Shown: positions 1 through 8,914 of the stretch, one piece after another | Layout: each line of letters opens with the position of its first letter | Numbering within the stretch: position 1 is the stretch's first letter | Origin: Winogradskyella thalassocola | GTDB taxonomy: Bacteria; Bacteroidota; Bacteroidia; Flavobacteriales; Flavobacteriaceae | Reading direction: 5' to 3' | Assembly: GCF_900099995.1 (NCBI RefSeq) | Contig: NZ_FNCZ01000001.1 | Coordinates: 930,001 to 994,000, forward strand | DNA: 64,000 bases | Notes under the pieces: generated by a model | Told to the model about the DNA's origin: nothing | What the model saw: only the letters and a program-made list of their open reading frames with translations | Database searches by the model: none | Position numbers and translations under genes: made by a program

Positions 1-1
1 T

Positions 2-250
2 AAAGTAGGAATGACAGGAAACACAGGTGGGCCACATGTTTGTTATCGTTTTTGGAAAAACGGACAACAAGTAGATCCATTTAAACAAAAGCTACCCGAA
101 GCAAAACCAATTTCAGATAGTTTAAAGGTTAAATATTTAGATCATATTAAACCAATTAAGCAGCGATTAGATAATATCTTTTTCTTAGAAGCAGATCCTA
201 TTCAGCCTGAAAACACAATAACTGAAGATTTAAATATAGATATACAGTAA
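2..250 (+). CDS. M23 family metallopeptidase, C-terminal end (truncated by window edge)
   Basis: Only the last 82 codons are visible; the frame is open from base 2 to a TAA at 248-250. The stretch GPHVCYRFWKNGQQVDP is the typical end of the LytM/peptidase M23 fold as found in Bacteroidota, a family of zinc endopeptidases that cut peptidoglycan cross-links outside the cytoplasmic membrane. The position that is usually the second His of the HxH zinc motif is Cys here (His-Val-Cys), a form I recall as common in this flavobacterial subgroup. An acidic tail follows the domain. The stop overlaps the pgi start by one base (TAATG), suggesting coupled translation. Confidence 0.8.
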   Translation, partial: KVGMTGNTGGPHVCYRFWKNGQQVDPFKQKLPEAKPISDSLKVKYLDHIKPIKQRLDNIFFLEADPIQPENTITEDLNIDIQ

Positions 251-1896
251 TGGCATTAAAAGCAACCAACCCTACTACCACAAACTCGTGGAAAAAATTA
301 CAAGCACATTTTGAAACCATTAAATCTCAGCATTTAAAAGCGTTATTTGATACGGATGCAGAAAGAGCTAACAACCTAACGGTTCAATGGGATGATTTTT
401 ATGTCGATTTTTCAAAAAATAGAATCACAACAGAAACGGTTGATTTATTAGTTGAATTAGCAAACGAGCAAGACTTAAAAGATGCGATTTCAAAATATTT
501 TGAAGGTGATATCATTAATGCAACCGAAGGCAGAGCGGTTTTACATACAGCCTTAAGAGCACCAAAAGACGCAGTGGTTTTAGTGGATGGTGAAAATGTG
601 ATTCCTGAAATACACGAGGTTAAGAAAAAAATTGAAAACTTTACGAATTCAGTAGTTAGTGGAGATCATAAAGGATTTTCTGGTAAAGCAATTACAGATG
701 TCGTAAATATTGGTATTGGAGGCTCCGATCTTGGACCTGCAATGATTGTAGATTCACTTCAGTATTATAAAAACCAATTAACGACTCATTTTGTGAGTAA
801 TGTAGATGGTGATCACTATCAAGAAGTGATTAAAAACTTAAATCCAGAAACAACGTTATTCGTTATTGTTTCTAAAACATTTACCACTCAAGAAACCTTA
901 TCTAATGCGAATTCAATTAGAGCATGGTTTTTAGAATCGCAACCCAAAGAGGCAGTTTCTAAGCATTTTGTAGCAGTCTCAACTAATATTGAAAGTGTAA
1001 AAAATTTCGGTATAGATGAAGCGAATATCTTTCCGATGAAAGATTGGGTTGGTGGTCGTTTCTCTTTGTGGAGCGCTGTTGGATTGTCTATAAGTTTAGC
1101 TTTAGGCTACAAACATTTTGAAAGTCTTTTAGATGGAGCGCATAAAATGGATGAGCATTTTAGAACTGCTGATTTTAGTGAAAACATTCCAGTAATTTCA
1201 GCTTTGCTAACCGTTTGGTACAATAACTTTTTTAAGGCTGAAAGTGAAGCGATAATTCCATATACACAATATTTAAACCAGTTTGCAACTTACCTTCAAC
1301 AAGGTATCATGGAAAGTAATGGTAAAAGTGTAGATAGAAATGGCAATAAAGTCAACTACCAAACCGGAACGTTAATTTGGGGAGAACCAGGAACCAATTC
1401 ACAACATGCCTTTTTTCAATTAATTCATCAAGGTACAAAGCTTATTCCTACAGATTTTATTGGATATGTTGAATCTTTGTATGGTAATAAAGACCATCAT
1501 AATAAATTAATGTCTAACTACTTCGCTCAAACGGAGGCATTAATGAATGGTAAAACGGAAGCAGATGTTTTATCAGAATTAAAAGCACAATCGCTTTCAG
1601 AAGATGAGATAGCTCAACTTTTACCTTTTAAGGTATTTGAAGGTAACAAACCTACAACGTCACTTTTAATTCAAAAATTAACACCAGAAAGTTTAGGTAA
1701 GCTTATAGCAATGTACGAGCACAAAATTTTTGTGCAAGGTATCATTTGGAATATTTATAGCTACGATCAGTTCGGTGTTGAGCTTGGGAAACAATTGGCA
1801 AAATCTATTTTAGAAGAGCTTGAAAAGGACGATGTAAATGCCGTACATGATGCGTCTACGCAAAATTTATTGGCATATTTTAAGGAAAACTGTTAA
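250..1896 (+). CDS. pgi: Glucose-6-phosphate isomerase
   Basis: Cytoplasmic enzyme that interconverts glucose 6-phosphate and fructose 6-phosphate in glycolysis and gluconeogenesis. The 548-residue length matches the bacterial/eukaryotic long-type PGI (about 549 in E. coli). Both family signatures are present: GGRFSLWSAVGLS near residues 270-283 and the C-terminal GIIWNIYSYDQFGVELGKQ region with its conserved Lys. The active-site segments NGKSVDRNG and GTNSQHAFFQLIHQG are intact, and the SIS-domain phosphate loop (VVNIGIGGSDLGP) is near residue 155. The start overlaps the stop of the upstream M23 peptidase by one base. No break or unusual insertion is seen. Confidence 0.97.
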   Translation: MALKATNPTTTNSWKKLQAHFETIKSQHLKALFDTDAERANNLTVQWDDFYVDFSKNRITTETVDLLVELANEQDLKDAISKYFEGDIINATEGRAVLHTALRAPKDAVVLVDGENVIPEIHEVKKKIENFTNSVVSGDHKGFSGKAITDVVNIGIGGSDLGPAMIVDSLQYYKNQLTTHFVSNVDGDHYQEVIKNLNPETTLFVIVSKTFTTQETLSNANSIRAWFLESQPKEAVSKHFVAVSTNIESVKNFGIDEANIFPMKDWVGGRFSLWSAVGLSISLALGYKHFESLLDGAHKMDEHFRTADFSENIPVISALLTVWYNNFFKAESEAIIPYTQYLNQFATYLQQGIMESNGKSVDRNGNKVNYQTGTLIWGEPGTNSQHAFFQLIHQGTKLIPTDFIGYVESLYGNKDHHNKLMSNYFAQTEALMNGKTEADVLSELKAQSLSEDEIAQLLPFKVFEGNKPTTSLLIQKLTPESLGKLIAMYEHKIFVQGIIWNIYSYDQFGVELGKQLAKSILEELEKDDVNAVHDASTQNLLAYFKENC

Positions 1897-2015
1897 AAAT
1901 TGTTAAAAAGTTTTCATAAATATAGTTATGCACGCATAAAACTTATGAAATCTATATTTATATTCGCGTGGCTTAATTGTTAACATTAACTTAATGTTTT
2001 AGCTATTGTATTGCG

Positions 2016-2023
2016 TAATTTTG
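2016..2023 (+). promoter_or_regulatory. Bacteroidota -7 promoter element for the TonB receptor gene
   Basis: TAATTTTG fits the TAnnTTTG element exactly and lies 33 bases before the receptor ATG. The -33 region has only a weak TGTTTT match at 1995-2000. It sits in the 160-base gap after pgi, consistent with a separate transcription unit. Confidence 0.5.
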
Positions 2024-2056
2024 CGCTGATAAAAAACCAATTAACTGAAATTTTAT

Positions 2057-4591
2057 ATGAAAAAATTTAGTCTTTTTTTATGTATCGTTGTTCTAACTAG
2101 TTTAACAACAATTGCATATGCCCAAAGCACTATCACGGGTAAAATTATTGATAGTGACATGAACTCTGCGCTTCCTGGTGCTAATATTATTGAGAAGGGA
2201 ACGACCAATGGGACAACTACAGATTTCGAAGGTACTTTTACTTTTAACTCTAATTCGAGTTCAGGTGAAGTTGTTATTTCTTATGTCGGTTATGTTTCTC
2301 AAACTATTGCATTTAACGGAGACACGGATTTAGGTACAATCACGTTAATGTCTAGTAACGTTGGCTTAGATGAAATTTTACTTGTAGCTTCTGTCGCTGT
2401 CGATAGAAAAACACCAGTTGCTGTTTCAACTATTAAGGCTGAAGAAATTGCTATTAAGTTGGGTACTCAAGAATTTCCTGAAATTTTAAAATCTACACCT
2501 GGTGTTTATGTAACAAGACAAGGTGGTGGTTATGGAGATAGTAGAATTAACCTTAGAGGATTTAATTCTGAAAACGTAGCGGTAATGATTAATGGTGTTC
2601 CGGTAAACGATATGGAAAACGGAGCTGTATATTGGAGTAACTGGGCAGGTTTAGGAGATGTAACATCTACGATGCAAGTTCAAAGAGGTTTAGGTGCTTC
2701 TAAAGTAGCTGTTGCTTCTGTTGGTGGAACAATTAACATTATTACAAAAACAACTGATGCAGAACAAGGTGGTAGCTTTGGTACTAGTATTGCTAATGAT
2801 GGGTATTTAAAATACGGTATGACGTATTCTACTGGATTAAGTGATAGTGGTTTTGCAGCAACAGTTAGTGCAGCAAAAATTGATGGTGATGGATATGTTG
2901 ATGGAACTGAGTTTTCAGGATACAATTACTTTTTAAGTTTATCTCAACAAATAAATGACGCACACAGATTGTCATTTACGGCTTTTGGAGCACAACAAGA
3001 ACACGGTCAACGTTTCAACCGTTCTACAATTGCTGAATTAAAGGATACAGATTCTGGTCCACAGAAAGCAAATAAAGATTGGGGTTATAAAAATGGTGAA
3101 GTATATCATCAATCTTATAATTTCTACCACAAACCTCAAATGTCTATTAATCATTTATGGAATATAAATGATGCTTCTTCATTATCAACAGCAGTATATG
3201 CATCGTTTGGTTCTGGTGGTGGACGTAGAGATGAAGGTTCTAAAATTGGTTCTGATGATTATAGAATTGGATCAACGGGCTTAACACCTATTGATTTTGA
3301 TAAAGTTATTGCAGAAAACCGTGCTAGTGGAGTAAATGGTTCTACAGATATTATTTCTTCTTCTAGAAACTCTCATGAATGGTATGGAATCTTATCTAGT
3401 TATAAAAACAGAATCAACGATAAATTAACAATATCTGCTGGTTTTGATGGTCGTTCTTATGTTGGATCACACTGGTACCAAGTGGATGATTTATTAGGAG
3501 GTGAATTTTTCTTAGATAATGAAACTGATACTTATGCTTTTGGTAAACCGTTACAAGTTGGTGATAAATACAACAAGGATTATGATGGTGTTGTAACAAG
3601 ATACGGACTTTTTGGACAAGCAGAATACCAAATTAATGAGTCAGTAAACGTATTTGTAGCAGGTGATGTTTCAAACAGTAACTACAAGCAGAGAGAATAC
3701 ATGAATAATACCATTGTAGGTAGCAGAGAGTCTGAAGTTGTAAACTTTACAGGATACGGTATTAAAGGTGGTGGTAACTATAACTTAGACATGAACAACA
3801 ATGTGTTTGTAAATGTTGGTTATTTTTCTAAAGCACCATTTTTAGATGATGTATTTTTAGATGAAGATGGAATCATTCCTAATGAAGATGCGGTTAATGA
3901 AAAGGTATTTAGTGCAGAACTTGGATACGGTTTCCGTGGCGAGAAATTAAGTGCTAACGTTAACATATATTATACACAATGGTTAGATAAGTCATTAGGT
4001 GGTTCACTTGGTACTGGTGAAAGTCTATTTTTCTACAACTTGCAAGGTATAGATGCATTACACCAAGGTGTTGAAATTGATTTAAGATATAAAGCTACTG
4101 ATAAAGTAACGGTAACAGGTATGGTATCGTTAGGAGATTGGCAGTGGAAAAGTAACGTGTCATCAGAAATTAGAGATCAATCTGGTGATGTTATAGATGT
4201 TGTTGAAGTTTATGCAGAAGATTTAAAAGTAGGTGATGTTGCTCAAACAACATTTGCAGTAGGTGTAGATTATAAATTAGCGTCTAAATCTAATATCTAT
4301 GTAGATTATAACTTTGCAGGTGACAACTATTCATCTTACGATGTTACAAATAGAGGAAGTAGTGATTTACCAGATGTTTGGGAACTTCCTGATTTTGGTT
4401 TATTTGATGTTGGTTTAAGACATACTTTTAATATCGGAACATTTGAAACGACATTAATAGGTAAAGTGAATAACGTTTTTAATACTGAGTATGTTTCAGA
4501 TGCTAATGATTTAAATGGTACGGCATCAGCAGCTCAAGTTTATTTTGGTCCTGGTAGAACATACAGTGTAGGATTAAAAGTTAATTTTTAA
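2057..4591 (+). CDS. TonB-dependent outer membrane receptor with carboxypeptidase-like regulatory domain
   Basis: Outer-membrane barrel that imports a ligand using TonB energy; 844 residues. A signal peptide (MKKFSLFLCIVVLTSLTTIA, ending about residue 23) is followed by a CarboxypepD_reg-like beta domain (about 24-108). The plug domain (about 115-230) includes NLRGFNSENVAVMINGVPVN and a run ending GGTINIITK. The 22-strand barrel ends in GRTYSVGLKVNF, a normal terminal strand with Phe. It is followed within 12 bases by a lipoprotein, so the two probably form a receptor/surface-lipoprotein pair. The lipoprotein is not SusD-like, so I do not call this SusC. The ligand is unknown; pgi upstream is not evidence of a sugar substrate. 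Confidence 0.92.
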   Translation: MKKFSLFLCIVVLTSLTTIAYAQSTITGKIIDSDMNSALPGANIIEKGTTNGTTTDFEGTFTFNSNSSSGEVVISYVGYVSQTIAFNGDTDLGTITLMSSNVGLDEILLVASVAVDRKTPVAVSTIKAEEIAIKLGTQEFPEILKSTPGVYVTRQGGGYGDSRINLRGFNSENVAVMINGVPVNDMENGAVYWSNWAGLGDVTSTMQVQRGLGASKVAVASVGGTINIITKTTDAEQGGSFGTSIANDGYLKYGMTYSTGLSDSGFAATVSAAKIDGDGYVDGTEFSGYNYFLSLSQQINDAHRLSFTAFGAQQEHGQRFNRSTIAELKDTDSGPQKANKDWGYKNGEVYHQSYNFYHKPQMSINHLWNINDASSLSTAVYASFGSGGGRRDEGSKIGSDDYRIGSTGLTPIDFDKVIAENRASGVNGSTDIISSSRNSHEWYGILSSYKNRINDKLTISAGFDGRSYVGSHWYQVDDLLGGEFFLDNETDTYAFGKPLQVGDKYNKDYDGVVTRYGLFGQAEYQINESVNVFVAGDVSNSNYKQREYMNNTIVGSRESEVVNFTGYGIKGGGNYNLDMNNNVFVNVGYFSKAPFLDDVFLDEDGIIPNEDAVNEKVFSAELGYGFRGEKLSANVNIYYTQWLDKSLGGSLGTGESLFFYNLQGIDALHQGVEIDLRYKATDKVTVTGMVSLGDWQWKSNVSSEIRDQSGDVIDVVEVYAEDLKVGDVAQTTFAVGVDYKLASKSNIYVDYNFAGDNYSSYDVTNRGSSDLPDVWELPDFGLFDVGLRHTFNIGTFETTLIGKVNNVFNTEYVSDANDLNGTASAAQVYFGPGRTYSVGLKVNF

Positions 4592-4603
4592 AAAAAATTG
4601 AAT

Positions 4604-6277
4604 ATGAAAAGAATATTTTATTGTTTAGCAATTTTGGGTGTAACCTTTGTAGGTTGTAACCCAATGGATGACATTTACGGAGATTTAGACACGTCAGCAG
4701 ACCCAATTGTAGGATCTGAATCTTACACTTTAACTGCAGATGATTATGCAGATTTAGAATTAGGATTTGGTAGCTTTAGCTCAGAAGAAGATGCTAAAAC
4801 AATGTTGCCAGGTTTTTTAGCCGACAAATATCCGTTTTGGGGACAAGGATCTTCGGTATTAGTTGGATACCAATTATACGTAGGTAGTGCGGAAGGAGTT
4901 AGTGATTTTACAAGTTCAGATGTTTATAACTTCACAAATTCTGATTATGCAACTACGGGTAGTGACGCTTTTGGTTTTTATCCAGATGTTAATGCAACAG
5001 ATGAAATTCCTGCGATTTTAGATGCTCAAATAGCTGCTCCTACTGAGGGACAAGTAGTTTTAGCAAAATATGCCCATTATACAGAAGTACCTGTAGTTGG
5101 ATTAGCAGATTTAGTATCTTATAATTTTGCTGGAAGTTTTGAAGGATGGAGTGCTGTTGAAGAATATGGAGCAGATGAAGTATGGACTTCAGAAACTGGT
5201 AACGTAAGAGGTAACGGTTATTTTGGAGATCAAGAAACAAATGCAGAATGGTTAGTATCGCCTTCAATTGATTTAACTGATGAGAGTGATCTTAAATTTC
5301 AAATTACTCAAGAACTTGATTTTGCTATTGATGCATCATTAGTTAAAATTTTAGTGTCAACAGATTATACTGATGATGTTTTTACTGCAACTTGGGATGA
5401 AATTACTTTAGCAATGCCTGCTACAGAAGATATGGCTCCTTCAGAAGATTACGATTTTTCTGCTTATGATGGTGAAACTATCAATATCGCGTTTAAATAT
5501 ACTTCTATAGGTGATGATGAATCTACTCCAGACGTTGATGAAGGTGATGCTTCAAGATGGAGAATTCAAAGTTTAGCAATTAAAACAGTTGGAGCTACAG
5601 GTGATAGAAATTTTAAAGGAGAATATTTTATGTACTCTGGTGGTTCTTGGGAAGCTGTAGAAGGTGTTTATTACTTAAGCTCTGATGATTACGATTCAAT
5701 GGGAGAAGGTTCTGGTCAGCCAGGACAGTATAATAACTTTAGTAGTTCATTATCTCCTGATAACTATTTACCAACATTTTTAAACTTAAACTTCCCTTAC
5801 GCTCAGGAAGATGAAGAATTGGTGATTGTTTATGATTACTTTTCAAGTTCTAGTGGAGCGCAAAGAAGAGGTAATTTTTATACTGTATCTGGTGGTGAAT
5901 TTGTAGGACATGAGTCAACAATATCTACAACACTTCAGTTTGGATATGATAATGGTTTATGGGTTCCTGATAATACTATTAGATATACATTTGGTCCTGC
6001 TGATTACGCTGCGGTAGCAACGGCATTAGGTGATATTTATCCAAATGCTACATCTAGTATGTCTAATTATGGAAATATGGATAGAAGAGCAGGTAATTCT
6101 GCTGAATGGACTAATGCAATGGTACTTGAGGCTATAAATGTAGTCTTAGATATCAATGTTCCTTCTGCTGCAGAAGAACAAAAGTATGTTATTACTGTTG
6201 AGGTTTATAACGGTAGTAATACAACAGAAGACTTCGCTGTTATAAAAATGGGAGGAGAATGGGTTTACCAAAACTAA
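4604..6277 (+). CDS. Lipoprotein with choice-of-anchor-J-like domain, partner of the TonB receptor
   Basis: A 557-residue lipoprotein, probably exported to the outer membrane: the signal peptide ends in the lipobox FVGC (Cys18) and is followed by an acidic spacer. I choose the ATG at 4604 over an in-frame TTG two codons earlier. Residues about 170-335 resemble the choice-of-anchor-J (MAM/concanavalin-like) beta-sandwich, with the typical SFEGW start and a Trp-Leu-Val-Ser-Pro-Ser-Ile-Asp-Leu segment. The C-terminal 220 residues are Tyr-, Ser- and Gly-rich and unassigned. Position right after the TonB receptor suggests it binds or presents the same ligand at the cell surface, in place of a SusD. 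Ligand unknown. Confidence 0.8.
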   Translation: MKRIFYCLAILGVTFVGCNPMDDIYGDLDTSADPIVGSESYTLTADDYADLELGFGSFSSEEDAKTMLPGFLADKYPFWGQGSSVLVGYQLYVGSAEGVSDFTSSDVYNFTNSDYATTGSDAFGFYPDVNATDEIPAILDAQIAAPTEGQVVLAKYAHYTEVPVVGLADLVSYNFAGSFEGWSAVEEYGADEVWTSETGNVRGNGYFGDQETNAEWLVSPSIDLTDESDLKFQITQELDFAIDASLVKILVSTDYTDDVFTATWDEITLAMPATEDMAPSEDYDFSAYDGETINIAFKYTSIGDDESTPDVDEGDASRWRIQSLAIKTVGATGDRNFKGEYFMYSGGSWEAVEGVYYLSSDDYDSMGEGSGQPGQYNNFSSSLSPDNYLPTFLNLNFPYAQEDEELVIVYDYFSSSSGAQRRGNFYTVSGGEFVGHESTISTTLQFGYDNGLWVPDNTIRYTFGPADYAAVATALGDIYPNATSSMSNYGNMDRRAGNSAEWTNAMVLEAINVVLDINVPSAAEEQKYVITVEVYNGSNTTEDFAVIKMGGEWVYQN

Positions 6278-6302
6278 CGGTAACTTAATTTCTTAAATAT
6301 TA

Positions 6303-6338
6303 AAAATGCCTATCGAAATTTCGATAGGCATTTTTTTT
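6303..6338. terminator. Bidirectional intrinsic terminator
   Basis: A perfect hairpin with arms AAAATGCCTATCGAAA and its complement, flanked by A and T runs, lies between the convergent lipoprotein gene and gldD and can serve both strands. Confidence 0.9.
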
Positions 6339-6360
6339 GTTTAAAATGTTTATAATAATC

Positions 6361-6930
6361 TTACTCCTTCCAACGTACCGTTTCCATAATACGTGTAATA
6401 TCCTTTTTTAGGTATTCTGAAGCCGGATAAATAGAATCATAATTAGGTTTGGCATAGAAGTATAGCGAACCACTTAAAAAGTGATGTGTGCTATCAGTAA
6501 CGTAAAACTGAGATTGTGATGCAGCGTTTCCTCCAATTTCATATAACATACCATATACATTTGCTTCTTTGTTCTCAAATAACTTATGAGAGATTTCATC
6601 AGCTTTTATAGCGTGCTTTTGCGTGAGGTTTTGAGCATCTCTTAGCAAACTATCAATATTGCCATTTTTAACGTCTTTATAGGTGAGATAAATGGTGGCT
6701 TTTAAAGACGAATATTTAATATCTATACCATTAATATTACCCGAAGTTTTTACCGTTTTAATAGGATCTGCTAATTTGTTTTTTTCAAAAGAAAAAGGCA
6801 AAGGAACAATAGCTTTTTCATAAACCGCGTTAGGATATTCGAGTCTCAAATAACCCTTTGGCTTCGGTAGTGTATCATCTCCGCAGCCTAACATTAATAC
6901 GCTTAATATGGGTAAAACAATTCGTTTCAT
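6361..6930 (-). CDS. gldD: Gliding motility lipoprotein GldD
   Basis: A 189-residue lipoprotein of the gliding/type IX secretion apparatus of Bacteroidota. The signal peptide ends in the lipobox MLGC (Cys16), and the mature protein starts with the diagnostic PKPKGYLRLEYP segment. In Flavobacterium johnsoniae loss of GldD abolishes gliding; its biochemical role is not established. It is the last gene of a minus-strand run mutY-ssb-gldE-gldD, an order I recall as conserved in flavobacteria, and is 85 bases after gldE. The shared terminator at 6303-6338 ends the transcript. Confidence 0.93.
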   Translation of the reverse strand: MKRIVLPILSVLMLGCGDDTLPKPKGYLRLEYPNAVYEKAIVPLPFSFEKNKLADPIKTVKTSGNINGIDIKYSSLKATIYLTYKDVKNGNIDSLLRDAQNLTQKHAIKADEISHKLFENKEANVYGMLYEIGGNAASQSQFYVTDSTHHFLSGSLYFYAKPNYDSIYPASEYLKKDITRIMETVRWKE

Positions 6931-7015
6931 ATGTTTTTATTTATTGCTTTTATAAGGCGCACATAGCTTAGGGTATTAACCAATCTGTTGAGTAACGATC
7001 TGTTTAACACATAGA

Positions 7016-8359
7016 TTACACTTGTGCGTCTAATAAAGTGAGTTTTATTTGTTTAATACGCTTACGCTCTAATGCTTCTACTGTAAAAACGTAATTTTTG
7101 AAATTTATTTTACTTCCTATTCTTGGAAAACCACCTGAAATCTCTAATACAAATCCAGCAAGGGTTTCTGCATCTCCTTTTTTGGCTTCAAAATATTCTG
7201 CATCCTCTTCAATACCAACTATTTTATACACGTCTTTTAAAGGTGTCTTGCCTTCAAAACTATAATTGTTGTTGTTGAGTTTGGTATAAATTAAATCGTC
7301 GTCATCGTATTCATCACTAATATCTCCAACAATTTCTTCAATAATATCCTCAAGAGATACCAATCCAGATGTGCCTCCATATTCATCAACCACAACAGCA
7401 AGGTGTACTTTTTTGGTTTGAAATTCTACCATTAAGTCATCTAGTTTTTTGTTTTCTGGCACAAAGAAAGGTTCACGTAAAATAGTAGTCCAGTCGAATG
7501 TTTTCTTGTTTAAATGCGGTAATAGATCCTTTACATATAAGACTCCTTTTATAGTATCTATACTTTCTTCGTAAATAGGAATTCTAGAGTAACCATTGTC
7601 AATAATTTGCGTAATAATGGTGTCGTACGGAGTGTTTATGCTCAAAGCAAACAAATCCATACGTGGCCGCATCACCTGTTTAGTGTCTGTATTCCCAAAA
7701 GAGACGATACCTTTTAATAATTTTTGCTCCTCTTTAGTAGTGTCTTCATCATTAGTTAATTCTAAGGCTTGCGATAATTGGTCTACACTAAGATTAGAGC
7801 GCTGTTTTCCAAATTTATTGTGAATTTGAATCGTTACATAACGCATTGGTAAACTTAAAGGTGAAAATACAAAGTCTAGCACTTTTAATGGTTTTGCCAT
7901 AAAGGAAGAGAACTTAACGGAATTCCTACTGGCATATATTTTGGGTATAATTTCTCCAAAAAGTAAGATCAAAAATGTCGCTACAATTACTTTAACAAAG
8001 AATGCGAGTTCAATCTCAAAAAAGTGAAAATTTATGGAGTACTTAATACCATCAAAAACAGCATCACTAATTGAAGCAAACAACAAAACAATAGCAATAT
8101 TTATAAAGTTATTAGCGACTAATATCGTTGCCAATAATTTTTTTGGACGTTCTAAAAGTGACGCAATAATCTCCATGGCAGGAGATTTGTTTTCTAAACC
8201 TTCATCTAAATTAGATTTGGTAAGTGAAAATAAAGCAACTTCAGCTCCTGAAATTAACGCAGAACATAACAGTAAAACGACGAGTACGATAATACTTGTT
8301 ATAAAGGAAGTATTAATAATTAAAAAAGAGGAAATTAAAACCGTGGGTTCTGGGTCCAA
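7016..8359 (-). CDS. gldE: Gliding motility-associated membrane protein GldE (CNNM/CBS/CorC-HlyC architecture)
   Basis: A 447-residue inner-membrane protein. The N-terminal DUF21/CNNM membrane region (about residues 15-195) has several hydrophobic helices and the segment SALISGAEVALFSL. A CBS-domain pair follows (about 215-345; MRPRMDLFALSINT, then HLAVVVDEYGGTSGLVSLED). A CorC/HlyC transporter-associated domain forms the C-terminus. The family includes magnesium/cobalt transport proteins. In flavobacteria the gldD-linked member is GldE, which can partly compensate for loss of GldD when overproduced. It lies 20 bases after ssb and is probably cotranscribed with it. Transport activity is not shown. 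Confidence 0.9.
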   Translation of the reverse strand: MDPEPTVLISSFLIINTSFITSIIVLVVLLLCSALISGAEVALFSLTKSNLDEGLENKSPAMEIIASLLERPKKLLATILVANNFINIAIVLLFASISDAVFDGIKYSINFHFFEIELAFFVKVIVATFLILLFGEIIPKIYASRNSVKFSSFMAKPLKVLDFVFSPLSLPMRYVTIQIHNKFGKQRSNLSVDQLSQALELTNDEDTTKEEQKLLKGIVSFGNTDTKQVMRPRMDLFALSINTPYDTIITQIIDNGYSRIPIYEESIDTIKGVLYVKDLLPHLNKKTFDWTTILREPFFVPENKKLDDLMVEFQTKKVHLAVVVDEYGGTSGLVSLEDIIEEIVGDISDEYDDDDLIYTKLNNNNYSFEGKTPLKDVYKIVGIEEDAEYFEAKKGDAETLAGFVLEISGGFPRIGSKINFKNYVFTVEALERKRIKQIKLTLLDAQV

Positions 8360-8379
8360 GATAAAGTTATATTAAATGG

Positions 8380-8826
8380 TTAAAATGGCAAATCATCATC
8401 ACCTTCTGGTTCTGCATTGGTAGGTGCAGACGGTTGTGATTGAGAATTAGTATTTGGTGTGCTAGTCTTTTTAGGCTGTTGCTGATCTGTTTTCGGTGTT
8501 AAAAACGTAAATTCATCACACTGAATTTCTGTAGAATAGCGCTCCATACCTTTATCATCAGTCCATTTTCTGGTTTTTATGCGACCTTCAATATAGATTT
8601 TATCACCTTTTGTAAGATATTTTTCGCAAATTTCGGCAGCCTTATTCCTAACCACAATGTTATGCCATTCTGTATTAGAGACACGTTCATTGGTTTGCTT
8701 ACTTATATAAGTCTCACTTGTTGCTATAGGAAAACGACCAACACAATTTTTATCATCAAAATAATGCATTTTTACTTCGTCTCCTAAGTTTCCAATTAGC
8801 ATTACTTTATTTAAGGTTCCAGACAT
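8380..8826 (-). CDS. ssb: Single-stranded DNA-binding protein
   Basis: A 148-residue SSB: one OB fold (residues 1-110, starting MSGTLNKVMLIGNLGDEVK and containing the TEWHNIVVRNKAAEICEKYL segment), a Gln/Pro/Ser-rich disordered linker, and the acidic tip DDDLPF that recruits replication and repair proteins. It coats single-stranded DNA in replication, recombination and repair. It sits between mutY and gldE, with 88 bases to mutY. Confidence 0.96.
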   Translation of the reverse strand: MSGTLNKVMLIGNLGDEVKMHYFDDKNCVGRFPIATSETYISKQTNERVSNTEWHNIVVRNKAAEICEKYLTKGDKIYIEGRIKTRKWTDDKGMERYSTEIQCDEFTFLTPKTDQQQPKKTSTPNTNSQSQPSAPTNAEPEGDDDLPF

Positions 8827-8914
8827 AATAATTAAGTTTTAATAAGTTGTAAAGTTACTCAATTGCGTAATCACTAGTTTAAAAGTAGTAAAAAAATGTG
8901 ATTTCTTTAAGGTT

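Noticed and set aside
2057-6277. Polysaccharide utilisation locus (SusC/SusD)
   Set aside because: The lipoprotein lacks SusD features, and no glycoside hydrolase is adjacent.
8034-8375. 113-codon open frame opposite gldE
   Set aside because: Antisense to the membrane domain of gldE; no promoter or family likeness.
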